A stretch of 64,000 nt of DNA, taken from Suillus spraguei (Eukaryota; Basidiomycota; Agaricomycetes; Boletales; Suillaceae). The position numbers were made by a program, and so were the translations under genes. Of this stretch, positions 34,625-45,290 are shown piece after piece. The notes beneath the pieces are model-generated. The model had not been told where the DNA came from. It saw only the letters and a program-made list of their open reading frames with translations, and made no database searches. Position 1 is the first letter of the stretch. Each line of letters opens with the position of its first letter. The DNA lies in contig JABCPU010000288.1 in the NCBI GenBank assembly GCA_016800925.1, forward strand, positions 22,179 through 86,178, written 5' to 3'.

Positions 34625-36280
34625 CTCTTCAAAATAGTAACACCCATCAACGTTGATCGGTTTCAAGTTCTCCTTGCTGACCATCCAAATCAACCTTTTG
34701 TTTTGTCGGTGTGTCAAGTCTTACGTGAAGGTTTTTGGCCATGGGCAGATGCTTCGGATGAGTCATATCCCTCTATAAACGATAACTCAATGCACACCTG
34801 TGCAAAATCAGCGGATCAAGAAAAGTTTATTGAGGAACAGCTACGAGAAGAAATACGTCTTGGACATGTATCAGAGCCTTTTGGTCCAGATTTATTCCCC
34901 GGAATGTACAGTGTGCCAATGCATACCGTCCCTAAACCCAATTCGGATAAACTATGCCTTGTAGTGGATCACACAGCAGGAGAATACTCGCTGAACTCCA
35001 TGATTGATTCAGATGCCGTTAGAGGCACCAAACTTGACGGTTTGCATTCGCTTGGTGCTTCCCTGCTGCAATTTCAACAAGAACATCCTAATGATAAATT
35101 GGTCCTTTTTAAATCAGATGTTTCTCAAGCTTTTCGGCGCTTACCTATGCACCCGCTGTGGCAAACCAAGCAAGTGCTAACGGTACAAGGTCAACATCAT
35201 GTGGATCGTTGCAATAACTTTGGAGGACAAGGATCCCCTAAGGTCTGGATCTTGTTTATGTCACTGGTCACTTGGATTGCAATTCATCGCATGCTTATCG
35301 ATGCTCTTAAACTTTATATGGACGACTCTTTTTCATTTGAGCTAGCAGAGCGTATGTTGTACTATTCACCTTATCAAACTGACTACCCTGAGAAACAGAC
35401 TCGTCTGTTACAACTCTGGGACGAGCTCGGAATCCCTCATGATCGTCCCAAACAACTCTTTGGTTCAACTCTGACCATTATTGGTTTCGACGTCGACCCT
35501 AACACTATGTCTGCTACTTTGCCGAGGCACGAAAAGAATGAGTTGATCAAGCATCTACGTGACTTTGCCTGTAAAAACTATCGTTGGACGCTTCACGAAT
35601 GTCAACAGCTTGCCGGATGGTGCGAATGGAGTTTCAATATTTTCCCTTTGCTCAAACCAGGACTTTCGGCTGTGTATGAGAAGATTCGCAGGAAAATTCA
35701 ACCACGCGCACGCCTTCATGTCAACAATCCTATCATTTGCGAACTCACTTGGATGGCTGATCATATGGAACATTTACCTGGGCTCATGTTTTACAAATCT
35801 TTGGATTTTGATCCATCATCTGATGACGTCGTGGTTGCTTATACCAACGCATCTGGTGTAGGAATGGGTCTCTGGTTCCCTCATGATAACTTTGCGGGTC
35901 AATCATCTTTGCCTGCGGATGCTCCTAAAAACACCATCTTTTTCTTTGAAGCATTGGCGGTTTGCTCCGCAATTCACGCAATCCCTAACATGACAGAAGT
36001 CCCACCCCGAATGCTCATATACACCGATAACACAAATACAGTGTCGATGTTCAACTCTCTCCGTGCACATCTTCCTTATAATTCCATCATGCTCTCGGCA
36101 ATGGATGTTCTACTCGAGTATGAGGTGGACTTACGTGTAGAGCACATTAGTGGATGTGAGAATATGGTTGCAGACGCACTCTCACGATTTCAAAACGAAA
36201 GAGTTTTGGAGTTGGCACCAGATGCCAGCTTTTTTGATTTCGAACCCCCTCGGAATGCGCTGGGGACAGCAAAAAAATGA
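34625..36280 (+). CDS. DIRS-like reverse transcriptase / RNase H
   Basis: The frame is open from LFKIVTPINVDRFQVLLADH through EGFWPWAD to the stop at 36280. RT palm motifs are visible: VDHTAGEYSLNSMID, catalytic Asp in LFKSDVSQAFRRLPMHP (about 35110-35160), and YMDDSFSF (about 35315-35340). The RNase H module follows, with YTNASGVGMGLWFPHDN (about 35842-35890), FFEALAVCSAIH and IYTDNTNTVSMFNSLRAHLP, then GCENMVADALSRF. Related elements have Asp where this one has Asn in YTNAS (AAC for GAC), so the first RNase H metal ligand is lost. The start is not fixed; DIRS ORFs overlap, and translation may begin upstream of 34625. It overlaps the recombinase ORF by 4 nt. Confidence 0.8.
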   Translation, partial: LFKIVTPINVDRFQVLLADHPNQPFVLSVCQVLREGFWPWADASDESYPSINDNSMHTCAKSADQEKFIEEQLREEIRLGHVSEPFGPDLFPGMYSVPMHTVPKPNSDKLCLVVDHTAGEYSLNSMIDSDAVRGTKLDGLHSLGASLLQFQQEHPNDKLVLFKSDVSQAFRRLPMHPLWQTKQVLTVQGQHHVDRCNNFGGQGSPKVWILFMSLVTWIAIHRMLIDALKLYMDDSFSFELAERMLYYSPYQTDYPEKQTRLLQLWDELGIPHDRPKQLFGSTLTIIGFDVDPNTMSATLPRHEKNELIKHLRDFACKNYRWTLHECQQLAGWCEWSFNIFPLLKPGLSAVYEKIRRKIQPRARLHVNNPIICELTWMADHMEHLPGLMFYKSLDFDPSSDDVVVAYTNASGVGMGLWFPHDNFAGQSSLPADAPKNTIFFFEALAVCSAIHAIPNMTEVPPRMLIYTDNTNTVSMFNSLRAHLPYNSIMLSAMDVLLEYEVDLRVEHISGCENMVADALSRFQNERVLELAPDASFFDFEPPRNALGTAKK

Positions 36281-37281
36281 TGCAAGTTTCACTATCATCC
36301 AGGCAGCCTGTACGGCAAGCCTGGACACACGAGCGTGTCTTATACGAACGTTCAGTGGCGCTTGGTTTTGCTATTGATTCCACTACTGCGTCTGTTTACG
36401 ACTCACATCTCAACTCTTACATCACTTTCTGTTGGCTGCACCACCTCCCTATTGATCCCACAGTGGATACATTATCTTTTTATGTTGTATGGTTATCACA
36501 CCATATTGAACTGCGGTCAGTTGACTCTTATCTTTCGGGCATCGCCAGTCGGCTAGAGGACACATACCCCATGGTATGGGCTGCACGACGTTCACCCTTG
36601 GTTGCACGGACTCTCTGTGGTTGCAAACGCCGTATGTCAAAACCAATACAAAGGAAGTTACCTTTGTGTGTGGATGACTTGCAATGTGTGCGCTTGTTTT
36701 TTGGTTCTTCACTGCAACATGATGATAGTCTCTTCCTTGCCCTGTTATTCACCGGTTTTGCAACACTCCAACGTCTTGGAGAATTGACCTGGCCAGATGC
36801 AATCAGCCATCAGACTTACCGGAAGGTGCCTTTACGACACACACTCACTATCACCGACACCACCATGTCATATACACTGCCTTCCCAGAAGAATGACAGT
36901 TTGGGGACTGGCACCACTATCCTCATCCTGTCACGTTCTGTTATTGATTTGGATCCTCTTCCACTCATCCATTGCTATTTGACGTTTCGTGACACTGCAT
37001 TTCCAAGTCGGCCGGCACTTTGGTTGTCGAGCATGGGCGCCATACCAACTAGAAGTTGGTTCTTATGACGCTTACGTCGACACTGTGGTAACGCGATGTC
37101 AGGACATTCAATGAGGGCTGGAGGTGCAACTGCACTTGCGATTGCAGGAATGGCTCCAGACCTTATTCAGGCAGCAGGTCGGTGGTCCTCTGATAAATTC
37201 AGAAAGTATATCCGCCAGCATCCTTTTCTGCTCAACGCTTTACTACACGGCTCGGCTCGTGAATGCAACCCTGCTACATGA
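36277..37281 (+). pseudogene. DIRS-like tyrosine recombinase (one in-frame TGA)
   Basis: DIRS elements integrate with a tyrosine recombinase in place of an integrase. The frame begins MMQVSLSSRQPVRQAWTHER and shows a SAM-like N-terminal domain (FCWLHHLPIDPTVDTLSFYV). The first catalytic Arg is in FATLQRLGELTW (about 36755-36790). After an in-frame TGA (37066-37068, replacing Arg in WFL-x-RLRRHCGN) come GHSMRAGGATALAIAG (H-x-x-R, about 37100-37150) and GRWSSDKFRKYIRQHP, with the nucleophile Tyr. All catalytic residues R-H-R-Y are present, so the stop is the only visible lesion. ATGA overlaps the RT stop. Confidence 0.8.
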
Positions 37282-37633
37282 ATGGATTGACTCACACATG
37301 ACCTCATTCTTGACTCAGCCTGGATTTCGCCTAATCGCTTGTTTCGACTGGATTTCACCTACTCGCCTGGCACCATGACCACAAAAAAAAGAAAAAACAT
37401 GTTATAAAAAGAAAAAATAAAAAAATAGCCTTATAGCATTTCTATCATGCCTCCAACACTCAATTCTGGTCTTTTCTTGCCTATTGAAGTCTGTCTCCTA
37501 GTTTTATTGCTCATTCTCAAGCACATCTTATCAAGTCTAGCATCTGTTTTGCCTTACACTGCTGTATCATGTACTTTTCACTCTCTCAGTTCGCAATAAA
37601 ACTTGTCTGAGTCCCCCGAGTATGAAACTGGGG
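37282..37633. other. 3' region of the DIRS-like element with terminal hairpin
   Basis: No gene is seen. An A-rich stretch (37380-37430) is followed by 200 bp of pyrimidine-rich sequence. The region ends with AGTCCCCC (37610-37617), a 12-base loop, and GGGGGACT (37630-37637), a perfect 8-bp stem. This could be the element terminus or a transcription terminator. Confidence 0.45.
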
Positions 37634-40600
37634 GACTTTTGATACAATGGACCAGTTTTACAATGGTGAATCATTGATGCAGTGTTCAGACGGCAGCGAT
37701 GGCGACATGGACACGGACACAGATACAGACACGGACACAGATACAGACACGGACACAGATACAGACACGGACACAGACATGGGCAGCAACAGTAATGAGG
37801 GCCGTTACTCAGTCGAATCCCGGCTACTCTCTGCCTATGCTAGGCTGCAATTACAAAACAGGTACATATTGTATTTCTTCTACTCAGTCTTTCTGGCTAA
37901 TCAAGGTTACTGCAGCTCGTCGAAACACCGTAGTGACCAACGGACATGAGAAGCATGCTACACCAATATGCACGCTTCATAGCACTTGCAGCTGCCTGCA
38001 CTGACAAATGCGTATCTCACTTGGAAGCATAACAGTTCGCTCAATGTTGCTCAAACTTTGGCTCACAAGTTCCAGGTCACAGCGGTGCATGTCTTTGGTA
38101 CTTTTTTTCAAACGAAAGATTTTGTTACTTACATTTTCTAGAACTAGACTATTTTCATGATATCACACAACAGCACGAAGAAGTCGCAAATGTGTCTCTA
38201 TTGCATGTGGGTCTACTTGGCTGCTCTCCTACTGCACCAACTGTTGCAATTAGCCTGCAATGTCTTGAGCTCTATCATCAGCTTCGACGACAGCAATCTT
38301 CATTCAGCATCCAGGCGTTCACAAAGGTCTTGTGCGCAATACATAATGTAAGTCATTCTTTGTGCATGGACTTACAGCATTCTAATCAATCATTAGGTCA
38401 ATTACACGCAAACATTCCGTGATCAATTTTCGATCGCATTCGACATCTATCTCACAATACTTTGTAGTGTTTGGTCTCAAGTGGACATGGCACTCGGCCA
38501 CACAGATCCTGACTGGCGCCTTCGACATGGTTGTCTGCCGTGCATGTTTGAGGTCAGTGTATTATTTTTATTTTAAAAACATCATTGTCTGATCTATTTC
38601 AATAGCAACCTAATGAATGTCCACTGTATCCTGCCAGTCTCAAAGCAATGGATGGGAACAATTCTGCGAAACGCATGGCAAATGCCAGCAGTGCCGACCT
38701 CCACATCTTTCCCAGCAGATACATGATTCCCCCAGATCAAGTTGACATGTTCAAGGATGATGTACAACTACGTCCTGGTGAACGCGGAGCCGATCAACTA
38801 ACATTTTGCACTGACAATTGGAAAGCCGCTAACTCAACAGAGGAGAACACTGTCCGTGTTTTTGAACAGACTGGTATCTTTCTCTCTGTGTGTCGACATG
38901 GAATCATTCAAACGGTCACTGAGATGCATCGCAGTGGCAAGCTGTAAGTTATCAATACAATTCAATAATATGTTGCTAATGATTTTCAAAAGTGCGAAAT
39001 ATCCTCTCGCTACTATCAATAAGCTTCTCGATGTCTTTGGTGACAATCAAGCCATTGGTAGTGATATCGGTTGCAGTTTATCTAAGACAGTCGCTGCCAG
39101 CTCTATACGAGACAAAGCCTTCAATCGTAAACTTTCGCTGTTGGTGAATGCATTCCACGGACACGCTCACAACCGCAAATGCCAGCTGCAGTATCATCCC
39201 ATGTACCTACGTGGCTTCGGACTCGAAGATCTCGAAACTTGTGAACATATTTTTGCAAGCTCGAACGCTGCAGCGTGTCCCATTCGTCATGCATCGCATT
39301 TTCACTATTCTCAGTTCCTAGACCTGCATTTCGACCAATGGGACATGGATAAATATTTGGAACTCAGTGAGCATTTATTGTCTGACTATATAGTAATTCT
39401 GATTGATCTAATTGAATTTAGGCCACTTTATTTTCAATAACTACAAACAAGCGGTTACCCTGATTGATGATTTCACCAAAGAACTCGATGCCTACCACTT
39501 ATCCTTTCCTGACCAAGCCATGGATTTTGAGACTTGGGTAACCGAAGAACTCGCATATCTGGAGTCCATTGCATCGGAGCCAGCACACGACGCTCTCGTG
39601 GTTGATTACGTTGAAGCACTTGAGAAGCTCAACACGTACCAGTAAGTTTCATTTTACTTCGTTTGCATATATTTTAAAGTTCACAATCAATCCAGACAAC
39701 AGTTCGACTTGTTTGGAACTGATAAATTTTTGACGTACTTGCCATCATCATTCACACCTGACTCTGGGTTGAGTGTTGCAGCTTCTCAATCAACTAAGCA
39801 GGCACAAGCGGCTCGGCGTGCAGTGGAACACCATCTTCAAATTCAAATCAATATTGTTGAGGATCTCGAGACCCGCCTTGACATTGCTGAACGGTGGACA
39901 CCTGGAAATTCAGATTATTGGGAGACACTTGAATATAGCCGACGGCAGAAATTCATTCGTGCGGTCGAAGATCTTGAGGGTCTTGTTGTCCAGCGCTTGT
40001 TTGAGTTGTCTAAAGCTAATCTCTCATCAACCGGTACTAACTTAATGTTGATTAATGCATTCTACTGACAAAATCTTTTGCAGGCTATAAACTTCGAAGA
40101 CAAATATCTCGAGCCATCATCAAACGATCGGGTGCAATTCGTACTGCACTAGACAAGTACAACAAGCTCACTGTCGTGCAAAATCCACGAAGGCCAACAC
40201 TACAATATAGTGAGATTCTGTCTTATGCGGCCCTTGGCGAGTTTGACATCCTCAAACATTCATGACATGATATCTTGACCAAGCCTTGGAGCAACACCAC
40301 ACATCGTCAGATGGGTGTCAAGTACTTCAAGATTCTCCGAGCTCGTGAGGAGATTACTCGACTCAATGTTGAAACCCGCTGCTTGCACGCTTGGATCGAT
40401 GCTGAGGATTCTGACATCAAACACGTGGCCACTGAGCTTGAGCTAACTAACCCTCCGCTTGCGTCAGAAATTTGGAGGCTGTATCATCGGCAGCGGAGGG
40501 TCAATGATGTGCACCATGTTCGTATCAATCGCATATATTCACTTGAAGGATTTACCAGCTGTGTTCCTTCTGACGTGACTGCAACAGATGACTCATTGGA

Positions 40601-40664
40601 CTCTGTAGATGAAGTCTCAGTAGAGATGATTGAAGATGAATTAGAAGGAGACGAGGCGGCATGA
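37634..40664 (+). pseudogene. KDZ-type (Kyakuja/Dileera/Zisupton) transposase, 3' part
   Basis: A multi-exon transposase reading plus-ward from a truncated 5' end. Diagnostic blocks: NAYLTWKHNSSLNVAQTL (about 38010-38060); VSLLHVGLLGCSPTAPTVAI; TFCTDNWKAANSTEE (catalytic Asp, about 38800-38845); IFLSVCRHGIIQTVTEMHRS; AKYPLATINKLLDVFGDNQA; VNAFHGHAHNRKCQLQYHPM (about 39140-39200); GFGLEDLETCEHIF (catalytic Glu, about 39215-39255); and TALDKYNKLTVVQNPRRPT. Introns of about 50 bp interrupt it. An in-frame TGA at 40263-40265 replaces Arg in FDILKHS-x-HDIL. The C-terminus is acidic. The first exon keeps only DTMDQFYNGESLMQ onward; the missing N-terminus is found inverted at 44396-44995. It is a RNase H-fold cut-and-paste transposase, now disrupted. 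Confidence 0.85.
37707..37785 (+). repeat. 18-bp tandem repeat coding (Asp-Thr)n
   Basis: About four copies of GACACGGACACAGATACA within the KDZ first exon encode an alternating DTDT tract. The inverted N-terminal copy (about 44390) stops right where this tract would begin. Confidence 0.85.
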
Positions 40665-40778
40665 TTTGACTTATGTATTCAGCAGATGTCATTGTAGTTC
40701 TCTTCTGTGATTTTGCATTACACACGAATTTGAGGATTGATTGTTAACGCATTTACCATTCCTTCAGAACAAGTCTTT
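40665..40778. other. 3' flank of the KDZ gene
   Basis: No ORF or repeat is recognised in this short stretch between the KDZ stop codon and the palindromic array. Confidence 0.5.
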
Positions 40779-41135
40779 ATTGCGAGGGGACAGCATAGCA
40801 AGGCTCAGAACACGATGTAAGGACTGAAGAAAGGGAAGTCCATGCTGCTACGTTGTTACCGTTCCCTCTGAACAGTGTAAGGACTGAAGAAAGGGAAGTC
40901 CATGCTGCCACATTGTTACCGTTCCCTCTGAACAGTGTAAGGACTGAAGAAAGGGAAGTCCATGCAGCTACGTTGTTACCATTCCCTCTGAACAGTGTAA
41001 GGACGGCTTGCCATGGACTTCCCTTTCTTCAGTCCTTACACTGTTCAGAGGGAACGGTAACAACGTAGCAGCATGGACTTCCCTTTCTTCAGTCCTTACA
41101 TTGTGTTCTGATTGCTATGCTGTCCCCTTGCAATA
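40779..41135. repeat. Palindromic array of 60-bp repeats
   Basis: Three tandem 60-bp units begin GTAAGGACTGAAGAAAGGGA (40817, 40877, 40937) and end CCGTTCCCTCTGAACAGT. They are followed, from about 41012, by inverted copies running back through GCTATGCTGTCCCCTTGCAA. The left outer arm TATTGCGAGGGGACAGCATA (from 40779) pairs with the right outer arm ending at 41135, so the whole 357 bp can fold as a long hairpin. Another partial unit follows at about 41139-41162. Confidence 0.9.
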
Positions 41136-41415
41136 AGGCTGAAGAAAGGGAAGTCCATGCTGCTGCTACGCTGTGAAGACGAAGAAGTACCTGTGCCAGA
41201 ATGCATATAATCACGAAGATCTTAAATTGATGGGTATATTATTAGTAGTTATCAATGGATCAATCTTATATTGATGTGATGTTTGTACACCACATTGCAA
41301 CTGCATGCAGTGTGCCGCATGTGCATCTGCCTAATACCTGCCTTATATCTTGCTTCATCCTGCATTTTTCGTATCCTTTAAGTCTGTTACTTTCTGCAAT
41401 CGCCCAACTTTGACT

Positions 41416-42430
41416 ATGCCTACTTCAAACTCCACATTCACGACAGAATCAAGCGGCCCGGATGGTCATCTGCCTCGGACATTACACCGCCTTCACTATT
41501 TAGACCTTGCAGTTGGCGCTGATGATGATGCACTGGTGCACTTTTTCTTTCTGTCTCTAGAAACTGTGTGCACTCACTGTTGATTCAGCACGACTTCATA
41601 TGCATTCAATTCTATGCAACATTTGATTTCAACCGGCCAGCAAAATATAGGTACAAACAAGGGCCTCAAGGACGCAGGATGTTCGCCATTAAATCTCCAG
41701 ATATCATACTCAAAGCTACTGTGTCTCATCTGCCAACCTACGAGCTTGCCAATGCCATGAGTGAAATCACTACCACTCTTCTCGGCCATTCGCTCCCTCG
41801 GATTCGTGACTCCTGGTTTCCAAACAACTGTTGGAAAACGGTTGATCTGCCTACTAGACTACGACGGAGTGAGTTTTTTTGTTTTTGTTTGCCTTATTGC
41901 CAACTGATTCTCATCTAGATGCTACCATGACTGACACGACATCCAACAATATCTCCGATGTCGAGCGGATCGCTCTTAAACTTAACGACGGTGTGTTCAT
42001 TCCTTCCATTTTGTTTTGACAGGATCGCTTAAGGTCACACTCAGGTACTAAAGAGCTCACGTCTGCAGAGACCCATCCTGGTGTCTACACTAGAGACACC
42101 ACGGGTACTTGCTCGACATCACTTGATGCATTGGGCCCTGGCGAATTGGCCAAAAGTCGTCGGTTGCCTCAAGGTTTGGCTCCTGGTTACCCAGTTGTCC
42201 GAAATCTCGGCACTGAGTGTTTGAACAGTTGTGTTGGTACCCCAAACACTCCTACCTTTGAGGACGTAAAGGTCATCCTTGCCTTGCATGATCTTCCATG
42301 CGGTGTTGTCCGTGAGATTCACTCTTGTGTTCTTCAGGGGGAAGGCTTCGAGGACATATAGTGGCCATATGTTCTTGATGATAACTTGGTGCTTGAGCCT
42401 CGAAAATCTGCTCTTTTGTACGCTATGCAT
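41416..42430 (+). pseudogene. KDZ-associated accessory ORF, unknown function
   Basis: A spliced-looking gene starting MPTSNSTFTTESSGPDGHLP. Coding blocks: FNRPAKYRYKQGPQGRRMFA (about 41625-41690), LPTYELANAMSEITTTLLGH, IRDSWFPNNCWKTVDLPTRL, a Thr-rich block TMTDTTSNNISDVERIAL, then GPGELAKSRRLPQGLAPGYP (about 42130-42190) and FEDVKVILALHDLPCGVVRE. A TAG at 42358-42360 precedes a short continuation WPYVLDDNLVLEPRKSALLY. Either the gene ends there or this is a nonsense change. I do not recognise the family. It lies between the two 60-bp repeat arrays and the next ORF follows on the same strand, so the two may be one unit. Confidence 0.5.
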
Positions 42431-42659
42431 AATCTAGGTGAGTTTTGAGTTTCGGCAAAGGAGCGAAATGACTGAATCAAATTTTAGTGTCTTTGATCTA
42501 CTAAGTACAATTTTTTGTAACGTTATCGCATGTCAGAATTTCGTATTTTCTTTCGGGTCCATATTTTCGAGCAAGTGCCGTTGCTGCGCTGCTGTCCAAT
42601 AAATAGCCCTCAATGTAAGTCAGAATTTTCATTACTTACCTCACCTATTCAGTTCATCA
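42431..42659. other. Short gap between the two accessory ORFs
   Basis: Possible intron or intergenic DNA; no clear coding signal. A run reading FRIFFRVHIFEQVPLLRC is open here but is not convincingly spliced to either side. Confidence 0.35.
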
Positions 42660-44131
42660 TGGCACGCGGAAATACAAGCAAAGTCAAGAAAATCTGTCCC
42701 CAGCTCACAACGTGTCAGAAGGCTGCGCGTCGTGTGAAGTTCATTGCACTCACTGATGATGTGAACGGTGCTCGCACAACCTACATGGACCAGGTTCAAG
42801 TCCTTGCCAAGAAACATGGACGGTGAGACCTTCTATCATGATACATAACGACAGTACTCCGAGGCTCAACAGATGCTACTAGCTCCGAGCGTTGGACGCG
42901 ACGTCAACTTTACCTTGGGGGTCAGACTGTTCGGCATTCTCGGTGTCCAAATGCATGGAATGCATTTGTTTGCCAACGACTGGATGACATAAATGAAGGT
43001 GTGTGTATCTATATCACTTTGTGCTCAATTTCAACTCCTTTCCAGGCCTATCAAAGGGTAACTGTTGGAAACTCACAGAGTTTATTGAGTCTCATAAAGA
43101 AACTCTTCACAATGACTATGCAAGACTCTCCTGTGCTCAAAAGAATAATTACGAAGTCGAGATTATCAAGATGCGTGCCGACAAGCAGCGCATGGTCTGT
43201 GACAACCCAAGAGCGGTCCAGCGCAACATGCAGGCTACTTTTGCTGCTATGGACCAAGAGGTACTTTCTTATTTTCTTCATCGCTCGTTTTCTGACAGGC
43301 ATATCATCCAGTGGACAGCTATTTGCTCCCGCCTCAGTGTTGAAGGCTTTTATGTGGCTGTCCACGGTGGAATTGAGGACCTTAGCGGTCCCAAACTCTT
43401 TTTTTCAGAGAAGGCCGAGAAGTTTGTGCGAGCCGTTCTGGATCTCGAGCCTCGGCGCCTGGCATTAAAACTGGAAGCATTTGCTGTCTCTGGCCTTGGT
43501 AAGTTTCTATATTGTACTCTAACTAATGTGTTTTTGATGATGTTCTATTCCCGCAGCTGAAGACATACCGACTATATCAACGGAGAAAAAATCCCTCAAC
43601 CAGCTGGTCAGTGAATGTCGGACGCTCATACAAGACGAACTTGGTGAGCGCCATCTCTATCATCAAGTTTTCATTGTTGCTGATGTTGATGCAGACTTTA
43701 TCTTGCGCGAAAACAAACTTGCCAACCACGCGAAAATGAACTATACTAACTACGAGCGCGCCATTGTTGAACACTATGGTGTGGAGCTCAAAGGTTGGCC
43801 CTTCGAACTTCTGCCAGTCCAAAATCCCTCTTGTATTGGCGGATGCAAGTCAGTGCAATTATTGATCAACACACTCATCAACAAGACCTGTAAATGGATG
43901 AAGCTAACTGAGGAAGAGCTTGCAGACAGGATTACCAGCAATCATGCTCGTCAAGCAGCTGGGGAGACCATCTACAAACCACGGAAGACGTGCACCAAAA
44001 AGACAGTAGAAAAGAGTGCTGCCATTGTTGAGAGTAGCAGTGAGAGTGACAAGAACAAAGGGGATGATGGAGACGAGAACAAAGGGCATGATGGGGACGA
44101 GAACAAAGGGCATGATGGGGACAATGAGTAA
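42660..44131 (+). CDS. HMG-box-like protein with conserved GWP C-terminal domain
   Basis: Multi-exon gene starting MARGNTSKVKKICPQLTTCQ. After an exon ending AWNAFVCQRLDDINEG the next continues SKGNCWKLTEFIESHKETLH and NDYARLSCAQKNNYEVEI. The pattern N-A-F / W..L..F / Y..L resembles a divergent HMG box. A middle domain reads VEGFYVAVHGGIEDLSGPKL and FSEKAEKFVRAVLDLEPRRL. The C-terminal domain has HAKMNYTNYERAIVEHYGVE, LKGWPFELLPVQNPSCIGG and CKWMKLTEEELADRI. This three-part layout matches a protein family I know from many Agaricomycete genomes without assigned function. The tail is acidic with 24-bp repeats coding DENKGHDG. Exons are approximate; no stop interrupts the last four. Location beside the KDZ gene suggests a transposon partner. 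Confidence 0.6.
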
Positions 44132-44174
44132 TCATTAGCATTATTAGTACAGAGCATATGTATTTGCTATGGAA

Positions 44175-44395
44175 GTATAAGGGCTGAAGAAAGGGAAGTC
44201 CATCATGCAACACTATTACCGTTCCCTCGAAATACAGTGTAAGGGCTGAAGAAGGGGAAATCCATCGTGGAGGATTGTTGCCGTTCCCTCGAAATAGGTG
44301 TAAGGGCTGAAGAATGGGAAGCCCATGCTGCTACACCATCCGTGTCGTGTAAGGGCTGAAGAATGGGAAGTCCATGCTGCTACACCGTCCGTGTC
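44175..44395. repeat. Second array of 60-bp-family repeats
   Basis: Four degenerate units starting GTRTAAGGGCTGAAGAA (44175, 44237, 44298, 44347) at 62-, 61- and 49-bp spacing, in the same orientation as the direct units at 40817-40996. It starts 44 bp after the accessory ORF stop and runs straight into the inverted KDZ exon. Confidence 0.85.
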
Positions 44396-44995
44396 ACCAT
44401 CGCTGCCGTCTGAATGCTGCATCAACGACTCACCATCGTAAAACTGGTCCATTGTATCAAAAGTCGACCCAGCTTCCAGTGAAGCCTCCACAGCGAGGGC
44501 AGCCTGCTGTGTGTGACGCTGATCTGCGCATACGTCACTGTAAGAATGAAAAAAAAGACTGATCTGTACACTCACCTTGAGCTTGGAAAATGAGCTCTCT
44601 CTCAGCTCGCAGGCGGTCTGCTCGTATACGGGTGAGGCTTGCAGATGTGGTCTGTGGGCCTGTATGACGAAGTACAGTCATTGTGACCCTCTGCGACGTT
44701 GTGTGGAATGGACGCCATCTCCCCATAGTGGCGAGGAACAAGAGTTAGTATGCTTAGTCAGAACACAGAAGGTACACAAGTACTCACCGAATATGTAGCT
44801 AAAATGAGACAGATGCACCTGAAAAAACATCATAAGAGTAGAGTAAGACCATAAGAAAAAGGATGCGCAAAAAACACGCTCAGATTTGGGTAAGGTTGAG
44901 TGATATAGCGTGCTCGTTGTTGTAGACGATGAGCGGAGGCTGTGGGAATGTTGGCACCAGCAGCGCGGGAGTGGTCGGCACCCAGCCCGCACATT
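44396..44995 (-). pseudogene. KDZ transposase N-terminal exons, inverted relative to the rest
   Basis: The minus strand encodes ADHSRAAGANIPTASAHRLQ and QRARYITQPYPNLS (about 44975-44885), then SASLTRIRADRLRAERELIF (about 44645-44585). After an intron (donor GTGAGT, acceptor GCGCAG) it reads QRHTQQAALAVEASLEAGST, followed by FDTMDQFYDGESLMQHSDGS (about 44470-44410). The last 78 bp (44465-44388) are a near-identical inverted copy of 37634-37713, the start of the plus-strand KDZ fragment. The two halves therefore belong to one gene (or to two copies of it) and now point at each other. Confidence 0.7.
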
Positions 44996-45290
44996 GCCGA
45001 AAGTTGATTATGCTGTAGTCAGCTAAGCCACCGTCAGATAAAGCCGAGAGGAAAAAAACGTACCTGCGAAGTCACTGCTGATTACTGAAGTAAGTGGTGC
45101 AGTACTGTAGTATAGATTAGTCCCTCTAACTAGTAACACGAGAGCGTACATTCTCACGTTACTAAGTAGTAACATAAACGGTGTCACTCAGGTGAGTCAT
45201 CCTAGGACTCGCTTACACAATTTATTTGTTCATGTATATTATCTGTTGTTTCCTCGGGTTTTCTCACAGTTGCTCTTTTCATTTCGTGCA
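44996..45290. other. Non-coding stretch
   Basis: No gene is recognised. It separates the KDZ N-terminal exons from the tandem repeats and may contain the promoter of the former. Confidence 0.4.

Noticed and set aside
38834..39046. Minus-strand ORF within the KDZ gene
   Set aside because: It is opposite a conserved transposase exon and has no family features.
40817..40996. CRISPR-like array of 60-bp repeats
   Set aside because: Whole units repeat without spacers and inverted copies follow; it is a palindromic tandem repeat.
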